A DNA stretch of 64,000 nucleotides from the NCBI GenBank assembly GCA_964036195.1, contig OZ038456.1:7192001-7256000 (forward strand), given 5' to 3'. Source of the stretch: Sphaerolaimus hirsutus. Lineage: Eukaryota; Nematoda; Chromadorea; Monhysterida; Sphaerolaimidae. Shown here in pieces: positions 12,301 through 20,482 of the stretch. Numbering within the stretch: the stretch's first letter is position 1; the number at the start of each line of letters is the position of its first letter. The position numbers and the translations under genes were made by a program. The notes under the pieces were generated by a model. That model was not told the DNA's origin. It did not search any database and saw nothing but the letters and a program-made list of their open reading frames with translations.

Positions 12301-15300
12301 AGAGCGGAATTTAACGGTTCTAACTAGAAAATTTTTCAACTTAAGACATTAGTAGTGATGGAAAAATGCCAGCAAAAATAGCGCCATTTGCACCATGGCG
12401 CCATAAAAAATAATGGTCACATGGTCGTGTCAAAATTGTAAAACATCAACCTGCAAAGTTGCCCTGGATTTAAATATGGTAACTTTGTCAATTGTAGAGT
12501 TTGTCACTCGAAATTTGACAAGTCAGGCACTAAATCACATCAGTCGCTCAACATTCTCATTTGAAAAAAGTGAAATCTAGAATTTCGACTCAGGCTGTAC
12601 TTCCTGCCCCACGCCGCCGCAAAAGTTGCCCGAAAAGTTGCCAGCTCAAGGGCAGACAAAAAGTGCGAGAAAAGTGCGTCGAGCCACGGTGACAATTGTC
12701 GCGCTTGTGACAACTTACCTCATTTGCAACAGCGTCGATATTGTCATTAAAGTGACAGAGAGGTTTGACTATTTGAAGAAGATGTTTTTTCAGGTGCGTT
12801 TTTAAGTATTTATATGTGATCGTTGTGTTTCTTTTTAAATATTCCACTGCTAAGAAGTAAGTAGTTGCACTGTGCATAACTAGTATGCAGAAATAGTGTG
12901 CAGAACTAGTGATGCAAAAAACACCAGGACTTTGGCACCAAACGCCTTTTTTGACCCCTAGCGCAAGCGCCAATGTCACCACAGCAAAATGACGCCAAGC
13001 ACCAAAAGCGCCATGGCTTTGGCTTTGGCTTCTTACTTTGGCGCTAGCGCAATGGCGCTTTTACATAACTACTAGTGATGTAAAAGCGCCACGGCGCTTT
13101 TGGCGCTTGGCGCCATTTCCCTCTGGCGCCATTGGCGCTTGGAGCCAAAGTCATGGCGCTTTTTTACATCACTAATCACCACTCACCCACATAAGGTAGC
13201 ACCCTACAGCGCCCTACTCGCGCCCTATACTCAAAAAACACCCAAAATACCCTTTCCCATAGGATCCACAAGGCTACTCGACCGATTTGTACCGCCTATC
13301 GACAGATTGTGTCTCGATCCTTTTCGTGGTCAATTGCTGCAGTCGTTTGTTTGTGTACTGCGCCAGCGACCCGCAGATTAGAAGCGATGTCAAGGCTATT
13401 ATTAAGGGTGTTTGTTGCTGTTGCAGGTGGGTTTTTTGGGGCGGGGGGGGGGGGTTGAGAAACTTTTAAAGTGTAAAGTTAGGTGTAAAGTGGCATGTAA
13501 AGTGGCGTGCAAAATTCGTCAAAAAATGGTCAAGTGGCATAAGAAATGCATTAAAAAAATGTCAAATGGCAGGGAAAGTGTCAAAGGTTCAGTATAAAAA
13601 CCTCTTTACTTAAATTACATTTTGCATGACATTTGACACTTGACTTTACACTTTACAGGGTGCGGGATGGGCCCATGTTGCGTTTGTGTATAAATATGAA
13701 GTAATAGGTTTTGCGACTTCTCACATTTCACTTGACTTGACAACTTCACCCATCGCTTGACACTTGACAATGTTTATAATCTACCCCAGGTTTTCTTGCC
13801 CCACTTGGATGCGTGCCGGCGGCGTGCCTTCAAACAATTTGGTGAATCAAGACGATACGATATCGCAACAGCGCAGCAAAAGTTGGGTAGGTGGGGTGAG
13901 ATTTTGTCTGCGCTTTTGTTTCTTTTTTAAAAACGGCGAAATTTCCTCTCGAGGAAACACTCCATCATGACGTTATCGTTTACAAAATCAAAATCAAAAT
14001 CAAAGTCTCAAAAAGAAAAGTCGTTCCAGGAAAAACATTCATTGCTGGTACTTGCAGCATTCATTCATTCATTGCTGCAGTCTGTAAACTCATGTAATTT
14101 AGGTATTCAACTGTCCAACAGCAATAAAAAGATGTGTATACACTGCATACATATAATGTATCTGCTGTCGCTTCTCTAGGCTAATATTCTTTTCTGTATT
14201 GTATTATTTTCATCCACAGGGGACGTTATTCAAAAGGGGGGAGTTATTCGAGGGGGGTCTTATTTGAGGATTTGCGGTGCTTATAGAAACAAAGATTTGA
14301 AAAGTTACAGATGTTTGTAAGTAGGTATTTTCATAGATTTACCTTGAATGCATTCGAGTTTACTGGAGTGAGTTAAGCCGTCAACTGCAGTTGACAAACA
14401 CCTTATTCCAGTAACCTCAATCCCTGATTCAAAGGGGTGGTCATTCACAGTTGATGTATTAGTTCAAATGTAGAGTACAACCGACACTATGAAAAAATTG
14501 GCACAATTCCAGTCAAACTCAACAATCAACAAACTGAGCGTGCGAAACAGCGCCGACCAGCGCAACGTGAACAAAAAAGCCGGTGCGGGGGACTCGTTGC
14601 TAGTAAATGCGCACAATTCTATGGTAGATGGGTGCGGAAATTGCAGATATAAAGGGAGACACGGACGTTATAAGATGCCCACGCTGATGAGCCAGGTAAA
14701 TTGACAAGGAAACTAATAAGTGACAAGTAAATTTCTGAAAGAAAATACTATATGTTTGGATAATAATTGATTTGTCACTTGATTACTACTTACCACATTT
14801 CTTTGCACTTGCCCAGTTGTGGGATTTGCAATTGTCTATGCAAAATATCATACAAATTTGTCAAATTTTCTGCAAAATGTGAGAAGTTCAGTGATAAATA
14901 TTTCCATTTTTATTTTGATTGACACTTTGCATGAAATTTGACAATTTACATGACACTTGACAGTTGAGTGTGGGACTAAGTAAATACTGCCACCTGTATG
15001 ATGAGGTGCTAATTTGGCACTATGCCATATGGTATTTTAGTTATAGGTACAAATGACAAGTTAATTTTTCTGAATGAAATTACCTTACAGACACCTTGCA
15101 TTATTAAAGGTGGCGCAAAAAAACTTGTTGGCTCCCATAAAACTGCAAGCAATTAAAACAAAATTTTTTCGACCCAGGAAATGTCTTTGGACAGCGGCAA
15201 TCGATCACATTGCAATGAAAGCATCGAAGGCAGCGATGTGATTTTAAATCAAGAAACTCCAGATGGACATGTTATACAGGTGAATTTTGTTGTTGTTTTT

Positions 15301-16191
15301 TTGTTTAAAGTAAACTGACCGACCACAATGGAATCTACCGTATCCCACTTGAATAAAAAATGAGTATTATTTATTCTTCCAATTTTTATTTTCAATACAT
15401 TGCTCTCTCTATATTTATGTATGGGTGAATTTGGAGCTTACTTTTACGCGTACTTCACGCACCAATATGTCTCGTATTTATTTAATTTTTTATTTTGAAC
15501 TCTTTTCCTTGTACGCATTTACTTGTTACTGGTATAAGTTATTCGTTCTTACTCTCTGTCAACTGGAGTTGACAAACATCTGATTCCAGTAAAATCGAAT
15601 TTCATCCAGGTTGATTTATGAGTTTGCTAGATTTTCAGCTTACTGACTGTCAACTAGTGTGCGCTTTGTCATCACTGTTTAGAATGGCGCGCCATTTTCA
15701 TTGCGCCAAACAAACACCAATCCATCACCATTTACATTAAAACATACTATAAATACGCGCAGACGCACAGTCTATACGAGTGGCAGTGCTGCGAGCAGGT
15801 GCCAGTCCCACACCCTGTAAAATGCCCTGTAAAATGTCAAATATCATGCAAACTGTCAAAAGTCATGTAAAATGCCCTGCAAAATGGCAACCAACTTGGC
15901 ACTTTGCAGGGCATTTTACATGACTTTTGACACTTTGCATGACATTTGACATTTTACAGGGCATTTTACAGGGTCTGGGAGTGCCCCCAGAACAACGGGC
16001 ATTTGACCCGAAACGCCAAAATAAATGGCGCTGGCGCCATGGCGCACACTCAGTGCAATAATGGCGCCATGAATGAGAGCAATTACGACAATGTTACTCC
16101 GAGGCAAAATCAAAGTTTGACCACTTTTGGCGCGAGTGATGTAGTTAATGACTCGCGGCAATGCATGGAATCGCTTATTGTAGAGTTGTGA
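9335..16191 (+). CDS. Class A seven-transmembrane receptor, FMRFamide/neuropeptide-receptor-like (5' exon missing)
   Basis: Eleven exons: 9335-9453, 10235-10404, 11132-11288, 11911-12161, 12594-12793, 13263-13426, 13790-13886, 14474-14695, 15178-15279, 15763-15798, 15991-16191. Each has AG/GT borders. Together they give 1719 nt in one frame (572 residues plus TGA), and codon phase agrees at every junction. TM1 is LVLVLYVGSAIAMVALVNN. TM2-TM3 contain GPTLYLGILALLDVFIALMY and LYHLWHGYTMPVLALSRI. The DRY-box equivalent is ERY in CATAERYLLISP. TM4 is RRVIIAIVLLVAVF. ECL2 carries DCPPFEQYDW. TM6 is VTIVALVTTYLICNSVDIV, without a CWxP motif. TM7-helix 8 reads LFVVNCCSRLFVYCASDPQI in place of NPxxY. 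A long serine/asparagine-rich tail follows. It should be a plasma-membrane peptide receptor coupling to G proteins; the ligand is inferred from the family style only. The start exon was not found. The last intron is a MITE. Confidence 0.85.
10068..10230. repeat. Minisatellite TTACCCCCCTCAA in receptor intron 1
   Basis: About twelve imperfect copies of a 12-14 bp unit (AATTACCCCCCTC) run up to the acceptor of the second receptor exon. They act as an extended polypyrimidine tract. Copy number is likely to vary between alleles. Confidence 0.75.
12907..13174. mobile_element. Two adjacent GCGCC hAT-like MITEs in a receptor intron
   Basis: The first copy spans 12907-13071 (TAGTGATGC ... ACATAACTA) and the second 13073-13174 (TAGTGATG ... 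CATCACTA). Both consist of GCGCCAAGCGCCAA-like tracts. They lie in the intron between the TM6 and TM7 exons and have no coding capacity of their own. A degraded third copy starts near 12356 in the preceding intron. Confidence 0.7.
13478..13668. repeat. Fragment of TCCCAG-type palindromic MITE
   Basis: Mirrored phrases AAAGTGTAAAGT and ACTTTACACTTTACAGGG, with GTGTCAAATGG and GACATTTGACAC, identify the family seen intact at 15799-15987. The ends are eroded. It lies within the receptor intron after the TM7 exon. Confidence 0.55.
14812..14985. repeat. Degenerate TCCCAG-type palindromic MITE in receptor intron
   Basis: CCAGTTGTGGGATTTGCAATTG on the left and GACACTTGACAGTTGAGTG on the right flank partly mirrored CATACAAATTTGTCAAA and TGACACTTTGCATGAAATT phrases. 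The termini are diverged and no clear triplet duplication remains. Confidence 0.45.
15799..15987 (+). mobile_element. Palindromic MITE forming the last intron of the receptor gene (candidate introner)
   Basis: The element begins GTGCCAGTCCCACACCCTG and ends GGGTCTGGGAGTGCCCC. Its arms AAAATGTCAAATATCATGC and CATGACATTTGACATTTT are mirrored. It is bordered by a 3-bp duplication CAG (15796-15798 and 15988-15990). With GT as its first two bases and the second CAG as acceptor, removal of 15799-15990 joins GAG CAG to AAC AAC without changing the frame. The distal part continues to the stop codon in the receptor frame. Other copies at 25792, 37501 and 54627 also show CAG or CTG duplications. Whether splicing happens is inference. 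Confidence 0.75.
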
Positions 16192-16192
16192 T

Positions 16193-16338
16193 TAGTGATG
16201 TAAACAGCCTAATGCACCATGGCGCCTTTCGGAACCCCAGCACTACCTAAATGTGGTTTGGGGATGGCAAGCGCTCGCGCCATTTTAATGGCACCAAATG
16301 GCGCCAGTGTCAGTTTTTGTGGTGCTTTTCCATTACTA
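16193..16338. mobile_element. GCGCC hAT-like MITE just after the receptor stop codon
   Basis: It starts TAGTGATGTAAACAGCC two bases after the TGA of the receptor and ends TTTTCCATTACTA. The core is GGCGCC-rich but eroded. The flanking 8-mers do not match, so it is old or rearranged. It would lie in the 3' UTR. Confidence 0.6.
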
Positions 16339-16742
16339 GATAGCATCAACCGCAAATAGTGCTAGAGAAAAAGCCAATTATCACTAGTTACATCACTAGT
16401 TGTAAGCTTGTTACAGATTTTTGGCAGTTAAAATGGTAGTTTGAATTTTCAAAAACGTTCTGACGTGAGAAAAAAAAAATTAAATTCAGCAGGTAGATCA
16501 GTAACATGAAAAGTGGCAAATTATTATAGAAATTTCTGTCAGGTGAGAATATAAGTCAGGCACATGTGACTTAAGTTACTACTTATAACATAAGTTACTA
16601 CCTATAACTTAAGTTACAACTTATAACTTTAGTTATCACTTGTCACTTTTCTTGCGACTTGTCTGCTTGTGGAATCGGCAGTTGCGGGCACACATGAATA
16701 AAATCAGTTAAAACTTTTTTCAGTCATTTTTGGAACAACATA

Positions 16743-17129
16743 CGGCCCTGTGCCGGTATACATCTAAACCCATTACACATCTAGACAGAGTCTGCTGATG
16801 AACAGCGATTATCTACATGTTGGATCGATAAACGTTTATCATTCAATAAAACATAGCTGATTATTCAACGGCGCTGGCAGCATGCATTGTTTCCATCGTC
16901 AGCGCGCTTGAATTTGGTTGCAGATTGTGATATTAGTGGATACACCCGGTCTACAGTGGGCGTTAAACAGAAAAGCCCACAGCACTATACTTTTGTGTTT
17001 GCCGCCCACTGTAGAGCGGATGTGTCAAATACTATGCTAATTTTTTAATCCTAGATGTGTGATGGGTAGAACTAAATGGGTGGCACGTTTAGATGTGTAA
17101 TGGGTTTAGATGTGTACTAGGCCCCAGTC
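16743..17129. mobile_element. Short inverted-repeat element with CAACATAC 8-bp duplication
   Basis: ACATCTAAACCCATTACACATCTAGA on the left is mirrored by TCTAGATGTGTGATGGG and GTAATGGGTTTAGATGTGTA on the right. CAACATAC occurs at 16735-16742 and 17130-17137. The interior has a second stem built on CAGTGGGCG/CGCCCACTG. No ORF is present. Confidence 0.6.
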
Positions 17130-17214
17130 CAACATACTACTGAAATAAGTTAGGTCTGAATGTTTTTATTTTTAACATTAGTTTCTTCATGTGATTACTA
17201 ACAATTTATTACCT

Positions 17215-17345
17215 TGAATAAACCCTCCACCATTAGGGGAGATTTTCCTTCAAATAACTCCCCACTACCATCAAAGTATAAAAAAAGCCTTCAATAACTC
17301 CCCAGTAAAAAAGACCTGTCCAAAAACCTCCCGGAATGTATTTAC
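17215..17345. repeat. Degenerate CCGTATT-family interior
   Basis: Phrases such as TACCTTGAATAAACCCTCC and AATAACTCCCC resemble the C-rich strand of the TA-flanked element family. The ends are not recognisable. Confidence 0.35.
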
Positions 17346-17561
17346 AACACAAATATTATACAATCGAGTTAATACAATTTTTCATGGTCAGAGCACTTTT
17401 AATTGAGTATTCATCAGAATTCTTGTTTGGACAAAAACACAATTAACCATTTGCACATATAAAATTTCATAGTTTGCTGTAATTTAAAAGAGCTTAGAAC
17501 CCCATCCCCAGTTTCCCAATTTGCAATTTGTATTTATTTTTTTCTGAATAATAATTCACAG

Positions 17562-17621
17562 GAAAATATGGGCAACGGATATGTGTGCTCTCACAAATAT
17601 GAAAAAGTTGGCATTGAATAA
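17562..17621 (+). CDS. Exon-like stretch ending in a stop, unrecognised
   Basis: After a plausible acceptor (AATAATTCACAG) the frame reads ENMGNGYVCSHKYEKVGIE followed by TAA. The peptide is not compositionally trivial, but at 19 residues it cannot be assigned and no upstream partner exon was found. It may be a terminal exon of an unseen gene or a coincidence. Confidence 0.15.
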   Translation, partial: ENMGNGYVCSHKYEKVGIE

Positions 17622-17880
17622 GAAAGAATACAAATTGCAAACAATTTTAAATTGCCTCTGGAGTGATTTTGACGCAATTCACTTTTGATTTTCATTTTGT
17701 TCTGCTCACAAATATGTATACAATTACATATGTAAATATTTTATGTTTATTTTAAGTTTCATTTGCGTTTTCCCAATTGTCAATTCCCCAAGTGGACTAC
17801 CGACATTATAATTACAAGAAAACATGTTGACAAAAATTTCATTCAAAGATTTGATTGTCGCTTTAAAGTTGACCAGCCAC

Positions 17881-17982
17881 TAGTGATGGAAAAAGCGCCA
17901 GGACTTTGGCACCAAGCGCCATGGCGCTTTTTGATTTGGCGCTAGCGCCAGACGCCAGCGCCATGGTGCTTTTCCATCACTG
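17881..17982. mobile_element. GCGCC hAT-like MITE
   Basis: The element starts TAGTGATGGAAAAAGCGCC and ends GCTTTTCCATCACTG. The 8-mers CCAGCCAC and CCCGTCAC that flank it are similar but not identical. The core is GCGCC repeats. Confidence 0.65.
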
Positions 17983-18042
17983 CCCGTCACTTGATTTTTG
18001 TCATCCTTTTTGTCACTTGTCCAGTTGTGAAATTGGCGCCAG

Positions 18043-18121
18043 ATATCGCCTGACGTCATGTTTTCAATGTCCTTGTGCCAAAGCGCATTGGATTACCGAT
18101 TTGCATGAAAAAGTTGCCTAA
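18043..18121 (+). CDS. Exon-like stretch after a CAG-ended MITE fragment, unrecognised
   Basis: Following ATTGGCGCCAG, which looks like the end of a triplet-duplicating MITE, the frame encodes a cysteine-bearing tail (SCFQCPCAKAHWITDLHEKV) and a TAA. The opposite strand is also open over the same stretch, so strand and reality are uncertain. It is reported because the CAG-bordered context matches the receptor's last intron. Confidence 0.15.
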
Positions 18122-18177
18122 AATGCCGATTTCTGCCTTCCCTTGCATTTTTTTGCGTATCAGTGATTATTAGTGTA

Positions 18178-18362
18178 ACATATTTCCTTGAAATAACAAC
18201 CCCCGGGGGTTTTATAGCTGTGCCAGCGCCATTTGAGGAGGGCTGAATTTGGGCGGGGGCTATTTTAGAGGGTACTATTCGACCCTTCCTCAGTCCACTC
18301 AGATCTGAGAGTGCTTTATAGGGGGGGGGGGTAATTCAAAAGGGTATTTCGAGGAAATATTA
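18178..18362. mobile_element. Eroded TA-flanked CCGTATT-family element
   Basis: The ends CATATTTCCTTGAAATAACAAC and GTATTTCGAGGAAATATTATG are mutated versions of the family termini. G tracts with TATTTTAGAGG lie between them. Confidence 0.55.
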
Positions 18363-18654
18363 TGACATTTTTCGACACCTGTAAAAAGTTTCGGTTTGAC
18401 TGATGTGTCAAGAAAATTATTTATCGAAATGAAGTAAACGTTATGCTTTTTATTTTAATCCCAGTTAAAGTCAATATTATGCAAGGAAATGTCGAAAACC
18501 AGAGAATCACAAACACATAAACACATCAGGATAAATCACAAACGAACAATCCTCTTATCACTTAAATACAATAAATGTGCTAAAGTGAAAATGAAATCAC
18601 GTTCTATGACATTTCCTGCACATATTTTATTATTCATGTTATAATTCAGCTAAT

Positions 18655-18905
18655 AGAAGCGCGTCTCTAATAGAGGCGGGTCTCTAATAGAAGCGCGTCT
18701 CCAATAGAAGGTACACTTTTCTACTTAATTTGGGCTATGAAACAAATAGAAGGGCGGTCTCCAATAGAAGGTACACAAAGTGCTGGAATTGCGTCAAATG
18801 CATAAACAATTAGCTGGTGCTGTGATTTAGTGGCTTTGGTCCATTGATTTGGAATAATTTTTACTTCAAATGTTAAATGAACTCTAGGTATCGTCATTCT
18901 ATCTT
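18655..18905. repeat. TCTAATAGAAG-type repeat fragment
   Basis: Short tandem-like phrases TCTAATAGAAGCGCGTCTC and CCAATAGAAGGTACAC precede a stretch mirrored in the 27869-28401 element (TTAGTGGCTTTGGT, TGAAGTG). I read it as a truncated member of the CCGTATTTCTTC subfamily. Confidence 0.45.
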
Positions 18906-18946
18906 CTATGAAGTGTCTGCAGGGTAACATACGCACTTATTTATCC

Positions 18947-19145
18947 TGGCGCCCTTGGCGCCTGGCGCCCTATTTCCAAATGACGCGATGGCGCTCTTGG
19001 CGCTTGGCGCCCTCTTTCCTTGGCGTCCTTGGCGCCTGGCGCTCTTTTTCTGTGGCACCCTTGGCGCTTGGCGCCCACTTTCCGAATGGCGCCAAACGCC
19101 ATTGGCGCCTAGCGCCCTTTTTTCTGGCGCTTTTTTTATCACTAC
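18947..19145. mobile_element. GGCGCC hAT-like MITE, one arm
   Basis: Alternating TTGGCGCCTGGCGCC units end in TTTTTTATCACTA. The left portion matches the inside of 53679-54588 in reverse orientation (TTATTTATCCTGGCGCC), so this is a truncated arm of that long element. ORFs on both strands are artefacts of the repeat. Confidence 0.65.
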
Positions 19146-19155
19146 TTGGCGCCAA

Positions 19156-19318
19156 TGGCCCCCCACACGCTAGTTGACATCGACACCAAATGCCAACTGG
19201 TTCCATTCCCAATTCAAAGCTTGCGTATGAACGTCGATCATCGACTCGTCAGCAAGCTTTAAATCGGGATTGGAACCAGTTGACATTTGGTGTCAATGCC
19301 AACTAGCGTGTGTGGGCC
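19156..19318. mobile_element. Near-perfect hairpin element
   Basis: CACACGCTAGTTGACATCGA and the following AAATGCCAACTGGTTCC on the left are mirrored by GGAACCAGTTGACATTTGG and CCAACTAGCGTGTGTGGGCC on the right. An inner AAGCTTGC/GCAAGCTT stem surrounds a short loop. This is probably a small MITE of unknown superfamily. Confidence 0.65.
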
Positions 19319-19439
19319 CATTCCATCGATACTCACTACTAGTACCGTAACGCCTCGATATTTCTTTGTATAGAATAAAAATAGATGTTTTAACTCTTAA
19401 CTTGTCCACTTGCGGAACCGGCACCTGGGTTACCAAAAC

Positions 19440-20006
19440 GTCGCCAAATGTGTAGCCAGCATACCAGTACACTTTTTTATGCTTTCCCAGCCAAATTATC
19501 TGGTTAATAAAAGTGAAAAAAATGTCACATGGGCCAGTTTTACACTTTTGAAAAAGTGTAAAACTACAAAAAAGAAATTGAACAAGAATGTGAACAAGAA
19601 TGTGTGTCAAAAAAACCTGCACGTGTTCAATGTTTCACTGAAAATAGCGATAGAAATATAAGTGTGTTGTAAAAAATTGTCTCTCGGATATTATCATGGC
19701 ATCAGATTGGGAATTTTGGGTCTGATGATGAATTCTGACAATGATGTTGTGATGATTGCATTTGATGAAAATAATGTGAGAAATGAATGGAATGATCAGT
19801 CAATTCATCTAAAAGTGAAAGGAAGGGTGTCGTCTGATGCTCAACAGCAAGAGCACTCTCTTAAAAAAATTTATGCTTACATTTTTTCACTCCTTCCTAG
19901 GTATTTTAAAAATACCTTACACTTACAGTATCCATACTCAAAATTTAGATAGTGTATTTACACTTACACTTTCCAAAAATACCAGTATTTTAACAACTCT
20001 GGTTAG
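19440..20006. repeat. Fragment of CAGAGTTG hAT-like element
   Basis: The GTTTTACACTTTTGAAAAAGTG hairpin, the phrase AATACCTTACACTTACAG and the right end TTTAACAACTCTG match the complete element at 51192-52191. The left end is missing. Confidence 0.6.
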
Positions 20007-20482
20007 TGCTACTGACGACTGTCCTTGTTGTGTTTAGCTAGCGCCATACCAAAGTCCTCAATGAAAACACAATGCTGATTGTTAGATGAAATAAATAAGA
20101 GAAATTAGGTTTAAATATTTATACATTTTAGCTTTTGAAAATTAAAAATGACTGGCATTTTGGCTGTTTCTCGTTTTTGTGATGGGTGCTGGGACACAAG
20201 TTTGGAAGCGTTCGGGCTGGAACATGTTGAAGCAACAACGCTCTGCGGGGCGGCAGTATTTAAGCAAACATCACACGCAACCAGAGAAAACATTCCTCTG
20301 CTTTCCTGTTTCTCCAGTATATGATTACGCGCTTGTAATTCAGGCATATTTATGCACTGAGAGTGGGTCTGGGATCGGCTTCTAAGGGTACTCTGGGGCC
20401 AGTCAGAGTATCCGGCATGCCCATGACTCCACTATTAAAGGTGGGAACCCTATTTAGGGTACCGGCCCGCCGATAAAAGCCC

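Noticed and set aside
18906-19212. Alanine/arginine-rich ORFs on both strands
   Set aside because: GGCGCC repeats are free of stop codons in most frames; the pattern recurs at every GCGCC MITE.
19427-19497. Minus-strand exon-like frame ending in CAG|GTGCCGG, at first read as another introner junction
   Set aside because: The same sequence (GCTTTCC, AATAAAAGTG, the TTTTACAC hairpin) is part of the CAGAGTTG hAT-like element found complete at 51192-52191, so the open frame belongs to a repeat.
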